This document shows, piece by piece, positions 40,491-49,425 of a stretch of 64,000 nucleotides of DNA (positions within the stretch are counted from its first letter, which is position 1; each line of letters opens with the position of its first letter). The notes beneath the pieces are model-generated. The model saw only the letters and a list, made by a program, of their open reading frames with translations. It ran no database searches and had not been told where the DNA came from. This stretch comes from Azospirillum picis (lineage in GTDB: Bacteria; Pseudomonadota; Alphaproteobacteria; Azospirillales; Azospirillaceae). The translations under genes were made by a program, and so were the position numbers. The DNA lies in assembly GCF_017876115.1 (NCBI RefSeq), contig NZ_JAGINO010000013.1:1-64000 (forward strand), given 5' to 3'.

Positions 40491-43235
40491 ATGAGCGGCG
40501 AACAGGGCGAGCGCAGCGGCCGGCCCTCCCCCGACGCGCTGCTGCGCCAGGCGGCGCGGGAGGAGCGCGGCCGGCTGAAGATCTTCCTCGGCGCCGCCCC
40601 CGGCGTCGGCAAGACCTTCGAGATGCTGCAGACCGCCCAGGCCAGGCGCCGCGACGGCGCCGACATCGTCGTCGGGGTGGTGGAAACCCATGGCCGGCGC
40701 GAAACCGAGGCGCTGGTCGCCGGGCTGGAGATCGTGCCGCGCCGCTCGGTCGACCACAAGGGCCATGTCCTGACCGAGATGGACCTGGACGCCATCCTCG
40801 CCCGGCGGCCGACGATCGTGCTGGTCGACGAGCTGGCCCACACCAACGCCCCCGGCGGGCGCCACCCCAAGCGCTACCTCGACGTCGAGGAGCTGCTGGC
40901 CGCCGGCATCGACGTCTACACCACCTTGAACATCCAGCATGTCGAGAGCCTGAACGACGTCGTCGCCAAGATCACCCGCGTGCGGGTCCGCGAGACGGTG
41001 CCGGACTCGATCCTCGACCGGGCCGACGACATCGAGGTCATCGACATCACCCCCGACGACCTGATCCAGCGCCTGCAGCAGGGCAAGGTCTATGTCCCGC
41101 GCACCGCCGAGCGGGCGATCCGGCATTACTTCTCCCCCGGCAACCTGACCGCGCTGCGGGAGCTGGCCCTGCGGCGCACGGCGGAGCGCGTCGACGAGCA
41201 GTTGCTGACGCACATGCAGGCGCACGCGATCTCCGGGCCGTGGGCGGCCGGCGAACGCCTGCTGGTCTGCATCAACGAGGATGCCAGCGGCGCGTCCCTG
41301 GTCCGCTACGCCCGCCGCCAGGCCGAGCGGCTGCGCGCCCGCTGGGGGGCGATCCATGTCGAGACGAGCCGGTCGCTGCGCCTCAGCGAGGCCGCGCGCG
41401 ACCGCATCGCCGACACGCTGCGCCTGGTCGAGCGGCTGGGCGGCGAGGCGGTCACCGTCCCCGGCGGCGACGTCGCCGATGCCGTCGTCGACTATGCCCT
41501 GGCCAACAACGTCACCCACATCGTCATCGCCAAGTCCGGGCGTCCGCGCTGGTCGGAGCTGCTGCACGGCTCGGTGGCGCACAGCCTGATCCGCCGGGCC
41601 GGCGACATCAGCGTGCATGTGATCGCCGCCGATTCCGGCGACCCCATTCCGGCCAAGACGGTCACGACCGCGACCGCCGGGCGCCGGCCCTTCGCCTGGC
41701 TGCCCTACGCCGCCAGCACCGGCTACGTGGCGGCGGCGCTGGGCGTCGGCCATGTGCTTCACCGGGTGCTGGCCCTCAACAACATCACGCTGGTCTTCCT
41801 GACCGCGGTGCTGGCGAGCGCCGTCACCGGCGGGCTGGCGCCGTCGCTCTACGCCTGCATCATCAGCGTGCTCGCCTTCAACTACTTCTTCCTGCCGCCG
41901 CTCTACACCTTCACCATCTCCGACCCGGAGAACATCGTGGCCTTGCTGGTCTTCGCCGTCGTCGCGGTGATCGCCAGCAACCTGACCGCCCGCGTCCGCG
42001 CCCAGGCGGTGACCGCCAGGCTGCGCGCCAAGACGACCGAGGACCTCTACCAGTTCAGCCGCAAGCTGGCCGGCGTGGTGACCATGGACGACCTGCTGTG
42101 GGCCACCGCCTACCAGATCGCCGCCATGCTGAAGGTCCATGTCGTGCTGCTGCTGCCCGAGGGCGGCCCCGGCGAAGGCAGCGTGGTGGTGCGGGCCGGC
42201 TACCCGCCGGAGGACGTCATCGCCGACGCCGACCTGGCGGCGGCGGTCTGGGCGTGGGAGAACAACCGCCCGACCGGCCGGGGCGCCGACACGCTGCCGG
42301 GCGCGCAATGGCTGTTCCTGCCGATGCGCACCGGCCGCGGCGTCGTCGGCGTCGTCGGCATCGACACCGGGGGCGGCACCGGCGGCCTCCTGACGCCGGA
42401 CCAGCGGCGGCTGCTCGACGCGCTGATCGACCAGGCCGCCCTGGCCATCGAGCGGGTGACGCTCGCCGAGGATGTCGACCGGGCCAAGCTGGCGGCCGAG
42501 ACCGAGCGGCTGCGCTCGGCCCTGCTGACCTCCATTTCGCACGACCTGCGCACGCCGCTGGCCTCGATCCTCGGCTCGGCGACCAGCCTCAACGGCTACG
42601 GGCCGATGCTCGACGAGGAGGCCCGGCGCGACCTCGTCACCACCATCCAGGAGGAGGCCGAGCGCCTCAACCGCTTCATCGCCAACCTGCTGGACATGAC
42701 GCGGCTGGAATCCGGAGCCATCCGGCCACGCAGCGGCGCGGTCGACCCGTCGGAGGTGGTCGGCAGCGCCCTGGAGCGGGGCGGCCGCATCCTGGCCAAC
42801 CACCGTGTGGAGGTCGACCTCGCCGCCGACCTGCCGATGGTCGAGGTCGACGCCGTGCTGTTCGAGCAGGCGCTGTTCAACCTGCTGGACAATGCCGGCA
42901 AATACGCCCCGCCCGGCTCGCTGGTCACGGTGCGGGCGCGGCGGGAGGACGGGCCGGAGGGCGGCCGCGTGCGCATCGAGGTGCTGGACGAGGGCGACGG
43001 CATCCCGCCCGAGGATGTGGAGCGCATCTTCGACAAGTTCTACCGCGTCCATGCCCAGGACCGGCAGCGCGCCGGCACCGGGCTCGGGCTCGCCATCTGC
43101 CGGGGCTTCGTCGAGGCGATGGGCGGGACCATCACCGCCGGCAACCGCCGCGACCGGCACGGCGCCGTCTTCACGCTGGTGCTCCCCCAGGCCGCCGACG
43201 CGCCCAGGCTGGAGGAGGAGGCTGCGTGCGGATGA
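40491..43235 (+). CDS. kdpD: potassium sensor histidine kinase KdpD
   Basis: A 914-residue kinase. The cytoplasmic N-terminus has the KdpD domain with Walker A (GAAPGVGKT, 34-42) and a USP-like domain (residues about 250-375). Four membrane spans (about 405-500), a GAF domain and the HisKA core with His684 (SISHDLRTPL) follow. The ATPase motifs are NLLDNAGKYAPP, DEGDGIPPEDVERIFDKFYR and GTGLGLAI. It senses low potassium and turgor and phosphorylates KdpE. No kdpE follows; the next gene is rfbG. The ribosome site GGAGA precedes the ATG. Confidence 0.95.
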   Translation: MSGEQGERSGRPSPDALLRQAAREERGRLKIFLGAAPGVGKTFEMLQTAQARRRDGADIVVGVVETHGRRETEALVAGLEIVPRRSVDHKGHVLTEMDLDAILARRPTIVLVDELAHTNAPGGRHPKRYLDVEELLAAGIDVYTTLNIQHVESLNDVVAKITRVRVRETVPDSILDRADDIEVIDITPDDLIQRLQQGKVYVPRTAERAIRHYFSPGNLTALRELALRRTAERVDEQLLTHMQAHAISGPWAAGERLLVCINEDASGASLVRYARRQAERLRARWGAIHVETSRSLRLSEAARDRIADTLRLVERLGGEAVTVPGGDVADAVVDYALANNVTHIVIAKSGRPRWSELLHGSVAHSLIRRAGDISVHVIAADSGDPIPAKTVTTATAGRRPFAWLPYAASTGYVAAALGVGHVLHRVLALNNITLVFLTAVLASAVTGGLAPSLYACIISVLAFNYFFLPPLYTFTISDPENIVALLVFAVVAVIASNLTARVRAQAVTARLRAKTTEDLYQFSRKLAGVVTMDDLLWATAYQIAAMLKVHVVLLLPEGGPGEGSVVVRAGYPPEDVIADADLAAAVWAWENNRPTGRGADTLPGAQWLFLPMRTGRGVVGVVGIDTGGGTGGLLTPDQRRLLDALIDQAALAIERVTLAEDVDRAKLAAETERLRSALLTSISHDLRTPLASILGSATSLNGYGPMLDEEARRDLVTTIQEEAERLNRFIANLLDMTRLESGAIRPRSGAVDPSEVVGSALERGGRILANHRVEVDLAADLPMVEVDAVLFEQALFNLLDNAGKYAPPGSLVTVRARREDGPEGGRVRIEVLDEGDGIPPEDVERIFDKFYRVHAQDRQRAGTGLGLAICRGFVEAMGGTITAGNRRDRHGAVFTLVLPQAADAPRLEEEAACG

Positions 43236-43238
43236 GGC

Positions 43239-43261
43239 GGCGGCAGGCCGGGCCTGCCGCC
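43239..43261 (+). terminator. hairpin after kdpD
   Basis: GGCGGCAGGC-CGG-GCCTGCCGCC is a perfect 10-bp stem starting 4 bases after the kdpD stop. It lacks a T-run but its strength and position suggest the operon ends here, where kdpE would normally begin. Confidence 0.6.
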
Positions 43262-43479
43262 GGCCTGTGGCGAGGGGCTCCGAAATGCCGTGGCCGTTTA
43301 GGCAATCAGGACAAGAGACGAACAGTCCTTACGTCCTTTGCCCGAGTGTCGCCGGAACCCGCTAAGTCTCTTGTGGAAATTGGAGAGAGGCGAACCCTCT
43401 GGCACAGTGTGGAAACCTGCTCCCGACAACGCGTCGACGACTTCAGCGGCACCGGTGACGTGCCATGGAAGGTGTGAAA
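43262..43479. other. promoter region of rfbG
   Basis: About 220 bases of lower GC than the kdp genes. It contains GCTAAGTCTCTTG at 43361-43373, which recurs with one change at 49321-49333 in another promoter region of the polysaccharide locus. No gene seen. Confidence 0.45.
43361..43373 (+). promoter_or_regulatory. shared 13-base element, copy 1
   Basis: GCTAAGTCTCTTG, preceded by GGAAC seven bases upstream, lies about 107 bases before rfbG. Copy 2 at 49321 has GCTAAGTCCCTTG, also after GGAAA. A common regulator or promoter class is possible. Confidence 0.35.
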
Positions 43480-44595
43480 ATGAACGGCGCCGTCTCAACG
43501 GAATTTTGGAAAGACAAGCGCGTTTTCCTGACCGGTCACACGGGCTTCAAGGGAAGCTGGCTGTCATTGTGGCTCGCGAGCATGGGCGCCAGGGTCCGCG
43601 GCTACGCACTGGCCCCGGACGTGCCCAGCCTGTCGGCGTTGCTCGACATCGGCCGCGACATCGACGCCATCCATGCCGATGTCCGCGACGCAGACGCCCT
43701 GGGCCGGGCGATGCGCGGCTTCCGGCCGGACATCGTGCTGCATCTGGCCGCCCAATCCCTTGTCCGCGCGTCCTATGCCGACCCGATCGGCACCTATTCC
43801 ACCAACGTCATGGGCACCGCCAATCTTCTGGAGGCGGTGCGCGCCTGCGACAGCGTGCGGGCCGTCGTCGTGGTGACGTCCGACAAATGCTACGAGAACC
43901 GCGAGTGGCTGTGGGGGTATCGGGAAGACGAGCCGATGGGCGGCTATGACCCCTACAGCAGCAGCAAGGGCTGCGCCGAACTGCTGGTCTCGTCCTGGCG
44001 CCGCTCCTATTTCGCCGCTCCCGGCCGGCCCGGCGGCGCTTGCCGACTGGCCAGCGCCCGCGCCGGCAACGTCATCGGCGGCGGCGACTGGAGCCGGGAC
44101 CGCCTGGTTCCCGACATCCTGAAAGCCTTCGAAGACCACAGGCCCGTGCGCATCCGCTTCCCCAACGCCATCCGCCCCTGGCAGCATGTCCTGGAGCCGC
44201 TGCGCGGCTACCTGCTGCTGGCGGAACGCCTGTTCACCCATGGCAGCGCCTTCGCGGAGGGCTGGAACTTCGGCCCCGACGCGGACTGCGAGAGAACGGT
44301 GTCCGACATCGCCGACCGGCTGTGCCGGCTGTGGGGAGAGGGGGCGGCGTGGGAGATGGACGAAGGCTCCCAGCCGCACGAAGCGCGCCTGCTCAAGCTC
44401 GATTCCGCCAAGGCGCGGGCGCGGCTGGAGTGGCTGCCATGGTGGACGATCGACGACACCTTGGCGGCGATCGCCTCCTGGCACAGGGCGTATCTGGACG
44501 GATGCAGCGTCCGCGATGTCACCCTGGCGCAGATCGCCGGCTATCAACCCAAGCCGCAGCCCGAGCGCCGCGAGACCCTGCTGGTCCACGCCTGA
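43480..44595 (+). CDS. rfbG: CDP-glucose 4,6-dehydratase
   Basis: A 371-residue short-chain dehydrogenase/reductase that converts CDP-glucose to CDP-4-keto-6-deoxyglucose. It has the NAD-binding TGHTGFKGSWLSLWL (one residue longer than in dTDP-glucose dehydratases, typical of RfbG), LHLAAQSLVRASYADP, the VTSDKCYEN segment and the YSSSK catalytic pair. The start at 43480 has GGAAGG 8 bases upstream; the ATG at 43465 is that ribosome site's own context. It runs toward the PIG-L/rfbF/methyltransferase operon, which supplies its substrate (RfbF) on the other strand. Confidence 0.93.
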   Translation: MNGAVSTEFWKDKRVFLTGHTGFKGSWLSLWLASMGARVRGYALAPDVPSLSALLDIGRDIDAIHADVRDADALGRAMRGFRPDIVLHLAAQSLVRASYADPIGTYSTNVMGTANLLEAVRACDSVRAVVVVTSDKCYENREWLWGYREDEPMGGYDPYSSSKGCAELLVSSWRRSYFAAPGRPGGACRLASARAGNVIGGGDWSRDRLVPDILKAFEDHRPVRIRFPNAIRPWQHVLEPLRGYLLLAERLFTHGSAFAEGWNFGPDADCERTVSDIADRLCRLWGEGAAWEMDEGSQPHEARLLKLDSAKARARLEWLPWWTIDDTLAAIASWHRAYLDGCSVRDVTLAQIAGYQPKPQPERRETLLVHA

Positions 44596-44688
44596 CGCTC
44601 CCCCGGCCCGCGCCCGCGCCGCAAGGCCGGGCGCGGGCGCGCGCGGCCAAGGGATGCCGCCAGAGGATACCGCCGGGGGATGCGCCCG

Positions 44689-45360
44689 CTACGCGCCGCT
44701 GCGCAGGCCGAGCACGGCCTTGCGGACATGGAAGGCCTCGGCGTAATGCCCGGCTGCCCGGCATTCCATGCCGCGCAGGCGGGCGAGGCCGCGGAAGGTC
44801 TCGGCGTCGAACCAGTCCTTGGAACGCTGGCTGGCGAAATGCGAGAGCAGGAGGTCGATCTTGCGCTCCAGGACATTGGGCGGCAGCGGCACGTAGAGGT
44901 TCGGCCGCCCCAGGTCGCCGTCCCACTTGGGGATCTCGTATTCCAGGATCAGGTGGTCGCGGAACACGGTCCAGGTCAGGCGGTTGAGCTCGCGGTGATC
45001 CTGGTGAGCGTCGTCGCTCCGGTGGGTCAGGACGAGGTCCGGCCGCACCCTGGCCCGCAGCTCGCAGAGCCAAGCCTTGATCTCCCGGCTTTCCTCCGGG
45101 AACTGGGTGTCGGTGAAGCCGGCCAGCTCGATGTCGGCGCGCGCGGCATCCTGCAGGAAGCCCCCGGCCGAGGCGCGGGCCTCCTCCCGGCGGCTGCCGG
45201 CGGTGCTGAGCACGCACCAGCGGACGTCGAGCCTCACGCCGGCGGCGATCCAGCCGAGGATGGTGCCGCCGGCGCCGATCTCGATGTCGTCGGCATGGGC
45301 GCCGAGGCAGAGGACCGACAGCGGCTCCCCCGCCCGGGCCGGGGCCAGCGGCAGCATCAT
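44689..45360 (-). CDS. PIG-L family deacetylase
   Basis: A 223-residue protein with the zinc motif GAHADDIEIGAGGT (AHxDD) and a second ligand in HRSDDAHQDHRELNRLT. These are the marks of LmbE/PIG-L enzymes, which remove acetyl groups from N-acetyl sugars. The start at 45360 overlaps the rfbF stop (ATGA), so it is the third gene of the methyltransferase-rfbF-PIG-L operon. In such loci it probably deacetylates an amino sugar of the polysaccharide or its carrier-linked precursor; the substrate is not shown. Confidence 0.88.
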   Translation of the reverse strand: MMLPLAPARAGEPLSVLCLGAHADDIEIGAGGTILGWIAAGVRLDVRWCVLSTAGSRREEARASAGGFLQDAARADIELAGFTDTQFPEESREIKAWLCELRARVRPDLVLTHRSDDAHQDHRELNRLTWTVFRDHLILEYEIPKWDGDLGRPNLYVPLPPNVLERKIDLLLSHFASQRSKDWFDAETFRGLARLRGMECRAAGHYAEAFHVRKAVLGLRSGA

Positions 45361-46160
45361 GCCACCTCGAGCTTGGCGGCGGCATGCCGATGGCCCGCCT
45401 GCCATGGCATCTGGCCCTTCTCGACCATGTCCTCGAGCACCTGGCGGTCGCGCAGCGTGTCCATGCAGCGCCAGAAGCCCTCGTGCCGGTAGGCCATCAG
45501 CTGGTTGTCGTCGATCAGGCGCTGGAACGGTTCGAGGACCAGCTCCTCGCCGTCCCGCATGTAGTCGAAGATCTCCTTACGGAACAGGAAGTAGCCGCCG
45601 TTGATCCACATCTCGGAGCGCTCCGAGCTGCGGAACTCGCGCACTTCGCCGTCCGGCAGCATGTCGACGAGGTGGTAGGTGAGCGGCGGCCGCACCGCCA
45701 GGAAGCAGCCGATCTTGCCGCTCGCCGTGAAGCGCGCCACCATGTCGTCGAGGTCGACGTCGGTCAGGCCGTCGCTGTAGTTGGCCAGGAACATCTCCTC
45801 GCCGCGCACATGGTCGCGCACCGCCCACAGCCGCGAGCCGATGTTGCGCCAGATCCCGGTGTCGATCAGCGTGATGCGCCAGTCAGCCGCCTGCTTGTCG
45901 AGCACCTCGACGTCGCCGCCGCGGCCCTGCAGCACGCAGTCCGCGAAGGACTGGTGCCGGAAATTCAAGAAGAAGTCCTTGATGATGTTGGCCTTGTAGC
46001 CCAGGCACAGCACGAAGTCGTCGTGCCCGTGGTCGGCATAATACTGCATCACATGGCACAAGATCGGCTGATGCCCGATCGGGATCATCGGCTTCGGGAT
46101 GCTTTCCGAATAGTCGCGGATCCGGGTGCCGAGACCGCCACAGAACAGGACGACCTTCAT
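45357..46160 (-). CDS. rfbF: glucose-1-phosphate cytidylyltransferase
   Basis: A 267-residue nucleotidyltransferase that makes CDP-glucose from CTP and glucose-1-phosphate. The nucleotide-binding GGLGTRIRDYSESIPKPMI, the catalytic SDGLTDVDLD and the GGYFLFRKEIFDY segment fit RfbF, and the length is normal. Both ends overlap neighbours by ATGA (46157-46160 and 45357-45360), so translation is coupled to the C-methyltransferase and the deacetylase. Confidence 0.95.
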   Translation of the reverse strand: MKVVLFCGGLGTRIRDYSESIPKPMIPIGHQPILCHVMQYYADHGHDDFVLCLGYKANIIKDFFLNFRHQSFADCVLQGRGGDVEVLDKQAADWRITLIDTGIWRNIGSRLWAVRDHVRGEEMFLANYSDGLTDVDLDDMVARFTASGKIGCFLAVRPPLTYHLVDMLPDGEVREFRSSERSEMWINGGYFLFRKEIFDYMRDGEELVLEPFQRLIDDNQLMAYRHEGFWRCMDTLRDRQVLEDMVEKGQMPWQAGHRHAAAKLEVA

Positions 46161-47479
46161 GGAGAGATCTCCTTATGATCGAGGATGGCCGGATCCAGAA
46201 CGGCGGGATCGAGGATGGCGGGGTCGGGGATCGGCACGATGAATTTGCCGCCCCAGGCCGCGATGTGGCGCATCTGGCGAAGGATCTCCGTCTTCAGGTT
46301 CCAGGGCAGGATGAAGACATAGTCCGGGCGGGCGCGCTCGATCGCCCCGACCGGCAGGATCGGGATGCGCATGCCCGGGGTGAAGCGGCCGTGCTTGTAC
46401 GGGTTGCGGTCGACGGTGAAGTCGAGGAAGTCGGTGCCGATGCCGCAGTAGTTGAGCAGCGTGTTGCCCTTCCCGGGCGCGCCGTAGCCGCAGATCGACT
46501 TGTCCTCGCTCTTGAGCCGGATCAGCAGGCTGAGGATGTTGCGCTTGGTGGCGCGCACCCGCTCGCTGAAGCCGCGGTAGGTGTCGATGCGGCGCAGGCC
46601 GAGGACCTCCTCGCGCGCCAGCAGCGCCGCCACGGCGGGCGCCACGGGCCGGGCCGACGCGGCATGGGCCAGATAGACGCGCAGCGACCCGCCATGGGTG
46701 GGCAGCTCCTCGACGTCGATGACCTTCAGCGCATGGCGGGCCGCCATGATCTCGACCGTCGTCAGCGAGAAGTACGAGAAGTGCTCATGGTAGATCGTGT
46801 CGAACTGGTTGCCCGCCATCAGCCGCTCGAGGTGGGGAAATTCCAGCGTCACCACCCCTTCGGGCTTGAGCAGGCGGGTGATGCCGGCGACGAAGTCGTT
46901 GAGGTCGGGCACCTGGGCCAGCACGTTGTTGCCGACGATGAGATCGGCCGCCGTTCCCTCCGCCGCCAGGGTCTCGGCCAGCCGCACGCCGAAGAAGTCG
47001 ACGCGGGTCGGCACGCCCTGGTCGATGGCGACCGCGGCGACGTTCGCCGCCGGCTCGACGCCGAGCACCGGCACGCCGAGCGGCTTGAAGTGCTGCAGCA
47101 GATAGCCGTCGTTGCTCGCCAGCTCGACGACCAGGCTGCCGGACCCGAGGTCCAGCCGCCGCGCGATCATCTCGCAATAGGCCTTGGCATGGGCCACCCA
47201 GCTGACCGCATAGGACGAGAAGTAGGCGTATTCGGCGAAGATCGCCCGCGGGCTGACATATTCCCGGAGCTGCACCAGGAAGCACTGGTCGCAGACCATG
47301 ACGCGCAGCGGGAAATACGCCTCCATCGCGTCGACCCTGTCGGGCGGCAGGAAGCTCTCGCAGGGCGGCGACATGCCGAGATCCACGAAGCCGTGGGTGA
47401 GCTCGGCGCCGCACAGGCGGCACTGGCAGCCGCCCTGCGGCCGTGCGGGCCGTGGATCGTTCGTCGGTTGCATGCTCAT
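46157..47479 (-). CDS. sugar C-methyltransferase, NovU/TylC3 type
   Basis: A 440-residue SAM-dependent methyltransferase. It has an N-terminal zinc-binding domain (CRLCG, then CDQCFLVQL), a central Rossmann domain (VVELASNDGYLLQHFKPLGV, with the FPHLERLM and YHEHFSYFSL segments that mark this family) and a C-terminal domain (GYGAPGKGNTLLNY, DYVFILPWNLK). Family members add a C-methyl group at C-3 of NDP-4-keto-deoxysugars. The tail has a tandem DPAILDPAVLDPAILDH repeat. The start at 47479 has GGAGG 8 bases upstream; the ATG at 47494 precedes that site. It is the first gene of its operon. Confidence 0.9.
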   Translation of the reverse strand: MSMQPTNDPRPARPQGGCQCRLCGAELTHGFVDLGMSPPCESFLPPDRVDAMEAYFPLRVMVCDQCFLVQLREYVSPRAIFAEYAYFSSYAVSWVAHAKAYCEMIARRLDLGSGSLVVELASNDGYLLQHFKPLGVPVLGVEPAANVAAVAIDQGVPTRVDFFGVRLAETLAAEGTAADLIVGNNVLAQVPDLNDFVAGITRLLKPEGVVTLEFPHLERLMAGNQFDTIYHEHFSYFSLTTVEIMAARHALKVIDVEELPTHGGSLRVYLAHAASARPVAPAVAALLAREEVLGLRRIDTYRGFSERVRATKRNILSLLIRLKSEDKSICGYGAPGKGNTLLNYCGIGTDFLDFTVDRNPYKHGRFTPGMRIPILPVGAIERARPDYVFILPWNLKTEILRQMRHIAAWGGKFIVPIPDPAILDPAVLDPAILDHKEISP

Positions 47480-47676
47480 CCTCGGCACCTCCAACGGCCC
47501 CGCGGCATGACCGGGGACCCGGGCTTTACTGTCAAGCCGACCGTGTTCGCCTTGATGCCGCGAAGAGTAACTTTGCCGCCGGTGAGGAGATATTCAGCAC
47601 TTGGGTGGAGCAACCGGCGGAAGGGGGACCTCAGCCCTGAGAGGTATCCGTCCGGCACACGCCGGAGAGGCCGCGG

Positions 47677-49167
47677 TCAGCGCGCGGGCACCCGCCGGGC
47701 CGGGAAGCGGGCGAGCCGCCGCCCCATCCCGGACCGACCGCCGCGAGCGGCCAGCAGCAGAAGCTCGGCGAAGACGGGATGGCGCGTCAGCCGCAGCCCG
47801 GCGATCCAGCCGAGGGCGGCCAGCACCACCGCCAGCAGGGCACCGGGGATCGGCAGCCGCAGGTCGAAGCCGTGCAGGACGACGACGGCCAGCGGCCCGG
47901 ACAAGGACAGGGCGGTCACCACGGCGCTGCGCCACACGGCTCCGGCGACCTCGCTCCAGGCGAAACCGACATGGCGCCGCACGGCGACCAGCGCGACGGC
48001 CATCTGGAACGGGATCGTGATGGCCTGGCTCAGCGCCATCGCTTCGAGGCCCTGGAGACTGGCGGCGCAGAGCACGGCGGCGCACACCGGGATCGCGACG
48101 AGCTTCGCCACGAGATTGTCGCGCTGGGCGCCCAGCGCGACGAGGACGGGCTGGGTCAGGATCACCGGGAACCAGAACAGGCAGGCGGCGGACATGATGC
48201 GCACCAGCGGCACGATCCCGGCCCATTGCGGCCCCATCAGGATCAGGACGGCCGGATGCGCCAGCACGCCGAGCAGGAGCAGTGCCGGCCAGTGGAACAC
48301 CGTGATGTGGCTGAGCGCCAGCAGGTAGGCGCGCTTCACGTCGCCGCCCTGGCGGACGGCGGCGGCGAAGGCGGGAAAGGCCACCGAAAACACGCCGGAG
48401 AGCACGAGGCGGTCCGGCAGCGTGACGACCATGCCGGCCCGGTTGTAGAAGGCAACGACATCAGCCGACAGGATGCGGCCGAGCACGAGCTGCGGCAGCG
48501 CCTCATAGAAGCGGCCCAGCGCCGCGACGGCGCCGTTGCAGCCGCCGAAGCCCACCGCGCTGCGCCACGAGGCCAGTGACGGGACGAACATCCACCAGTG
48601 GGGTCGGTACCACAGCGCCAGCGCGGACGTGGTGGCAGCGGCGGCGAGCCAGGCCCAGGCGAAGCTCATGAAGCCGAAGCCGAGGGCCGCCAGCCCGACC
48701 GTGGCGGCGGCACCGGCGGCCGCAACCGCCGTGTTGAGCGCCGCGATCACGCCAAACGCCATGTCCCGCCGGAGCAGGGCGAGGATGGGCGAGGACAGGG
48801 TTTCGAGCAGGCCGGCGGCGACCACCACCCGGATGTAGCCGGCCAACCCCGGCTCGCCGTAAAAGCCGGCCAGCCGGGGCGCCAGCACGGCCAGCCCGAC
48901 CGCAACCGGCCCGTACAGCAGCAGCAGGACGGTGAAGGCCGTCCGCACGTCGGGCCGCGACACCGCCGTCCGCTGGATCAGGAAGTCGGGGCTGACGAAC
49001 TCGCGCAGCGCCAGCGCCAGCGTCATGATGCCCAGGCCGATCACCGACAGGCCGACCTCGCCCGGGGTGAGCAGCCGGGACGTCACCGACACTGTCCCGA
49101 AGTTGATCGCCAAGCCGACATAGCGTTCGCAGGCATTGAACAGAAGCGCGCGTCTGACCCCGGCCAT
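47677..49167 (-). CDS. oligosaccharide flippase family protein (Wzx-like)
   Basis: A 496-residue membrane protein with about 12-14 spans and the lipopolysaccharide/polysaccharide-exporter signature (NFGTVSVTSRLLTPGEVGLS, ALREFVSPDFLIQR, LGRILSADVVAFYNRA). It should flip undecaprenyl-linked repeat units across the inner membrane. The start at 49167 (MAGVRRALLF) fits the family and has GGAGG upstream; the frame is open further left to 49368 but that part lacks features. It diverges from the GT2 gene. The methyltransferase operon promoter lies in the 197 bases downstream of its stop. Confidence 0.9.
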   Translation of the reverse strand: MAGVRRALLFNACERYVGLAINFGTVSVTSRLLTPGEVGLSVIGLGIMTLALALREFVSPDFLIQRTAVSRPDVRTAFTVLLLLYGPVAVGLAVLAPRLAGFYGEPGLAGYIRVVVAAGLLETLSSPILALLRRDMAFGVIAALNTAVAAAGAAATVGLAALGFGFMSFAWAWLAAAATTSALALWYRPHWWMFVPSLASWRSAVGFGGCNGAVAALGRFYEALPQLVLGRILSADVVAFYNRAGMVVTLPDRLVLSGVFSVAFPAFAAAVRQGGDVKRAYLLALSHITVFHWPALLLLGVLAHPAVLILMGPQWAGIVPLVRIMSAACLFWFPVILTQPVLVALGAQRDNLVAKLVAIPVCAAVLCAASLQGLEAMALSQAITIPFQMAVALVAVRRHVGFAWSEVAGAVWRSAVVTALSLSGPLAVVVLHGFDLRLPIPGALLAVVLAALGWIAGLRLTRHPVFAELLLLAARGGRSGMGRRLARFPARRVPAR

Positions 49168-49425
49168 GTCCCGTTCCCCTCCCGGATGGGCGGGGCGTCC
49201 GCCGCCCCGCCGCAGCGGATGATAGAGGCCGCCGCCCCGCCGCGATCCCTCGTCAAAGGCGTTAGAAGGCGGTGCGCACCCTACTGAAAAGGACTGAAAC
49301 CCTCGCTTCCGGAAAGGCCGGCTAAGTCCCTTGCCTGAATCGCGGGGCGGCAGTCGCAGACCTATCATGCCACGGGGGTGTCCGGGGCCGTCCGGATGCC
49401 CAGAGCCCTATGCTGGAGGCGCGGC
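49168..49425. other. divergent promoter region, flippase / GT2
   Basis: About 260 bases between divergent genes. Contains GCTAAGTCCCTTG at 49321-49333. No further element is clear. Confidence 0.4.
49321..49333 (+). promoter_or_regulatory. shared 13-base element, copy 2
   Basis: GCTAAGTCCCTTG, preceded by GGAAA ten bases upstream, lies about 93 bases before the GT2 start and about 155 bases before the flippase start on the other strand. It matches copy 1 (43361) at 12 of 13 positions. Confidence 0.35.
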
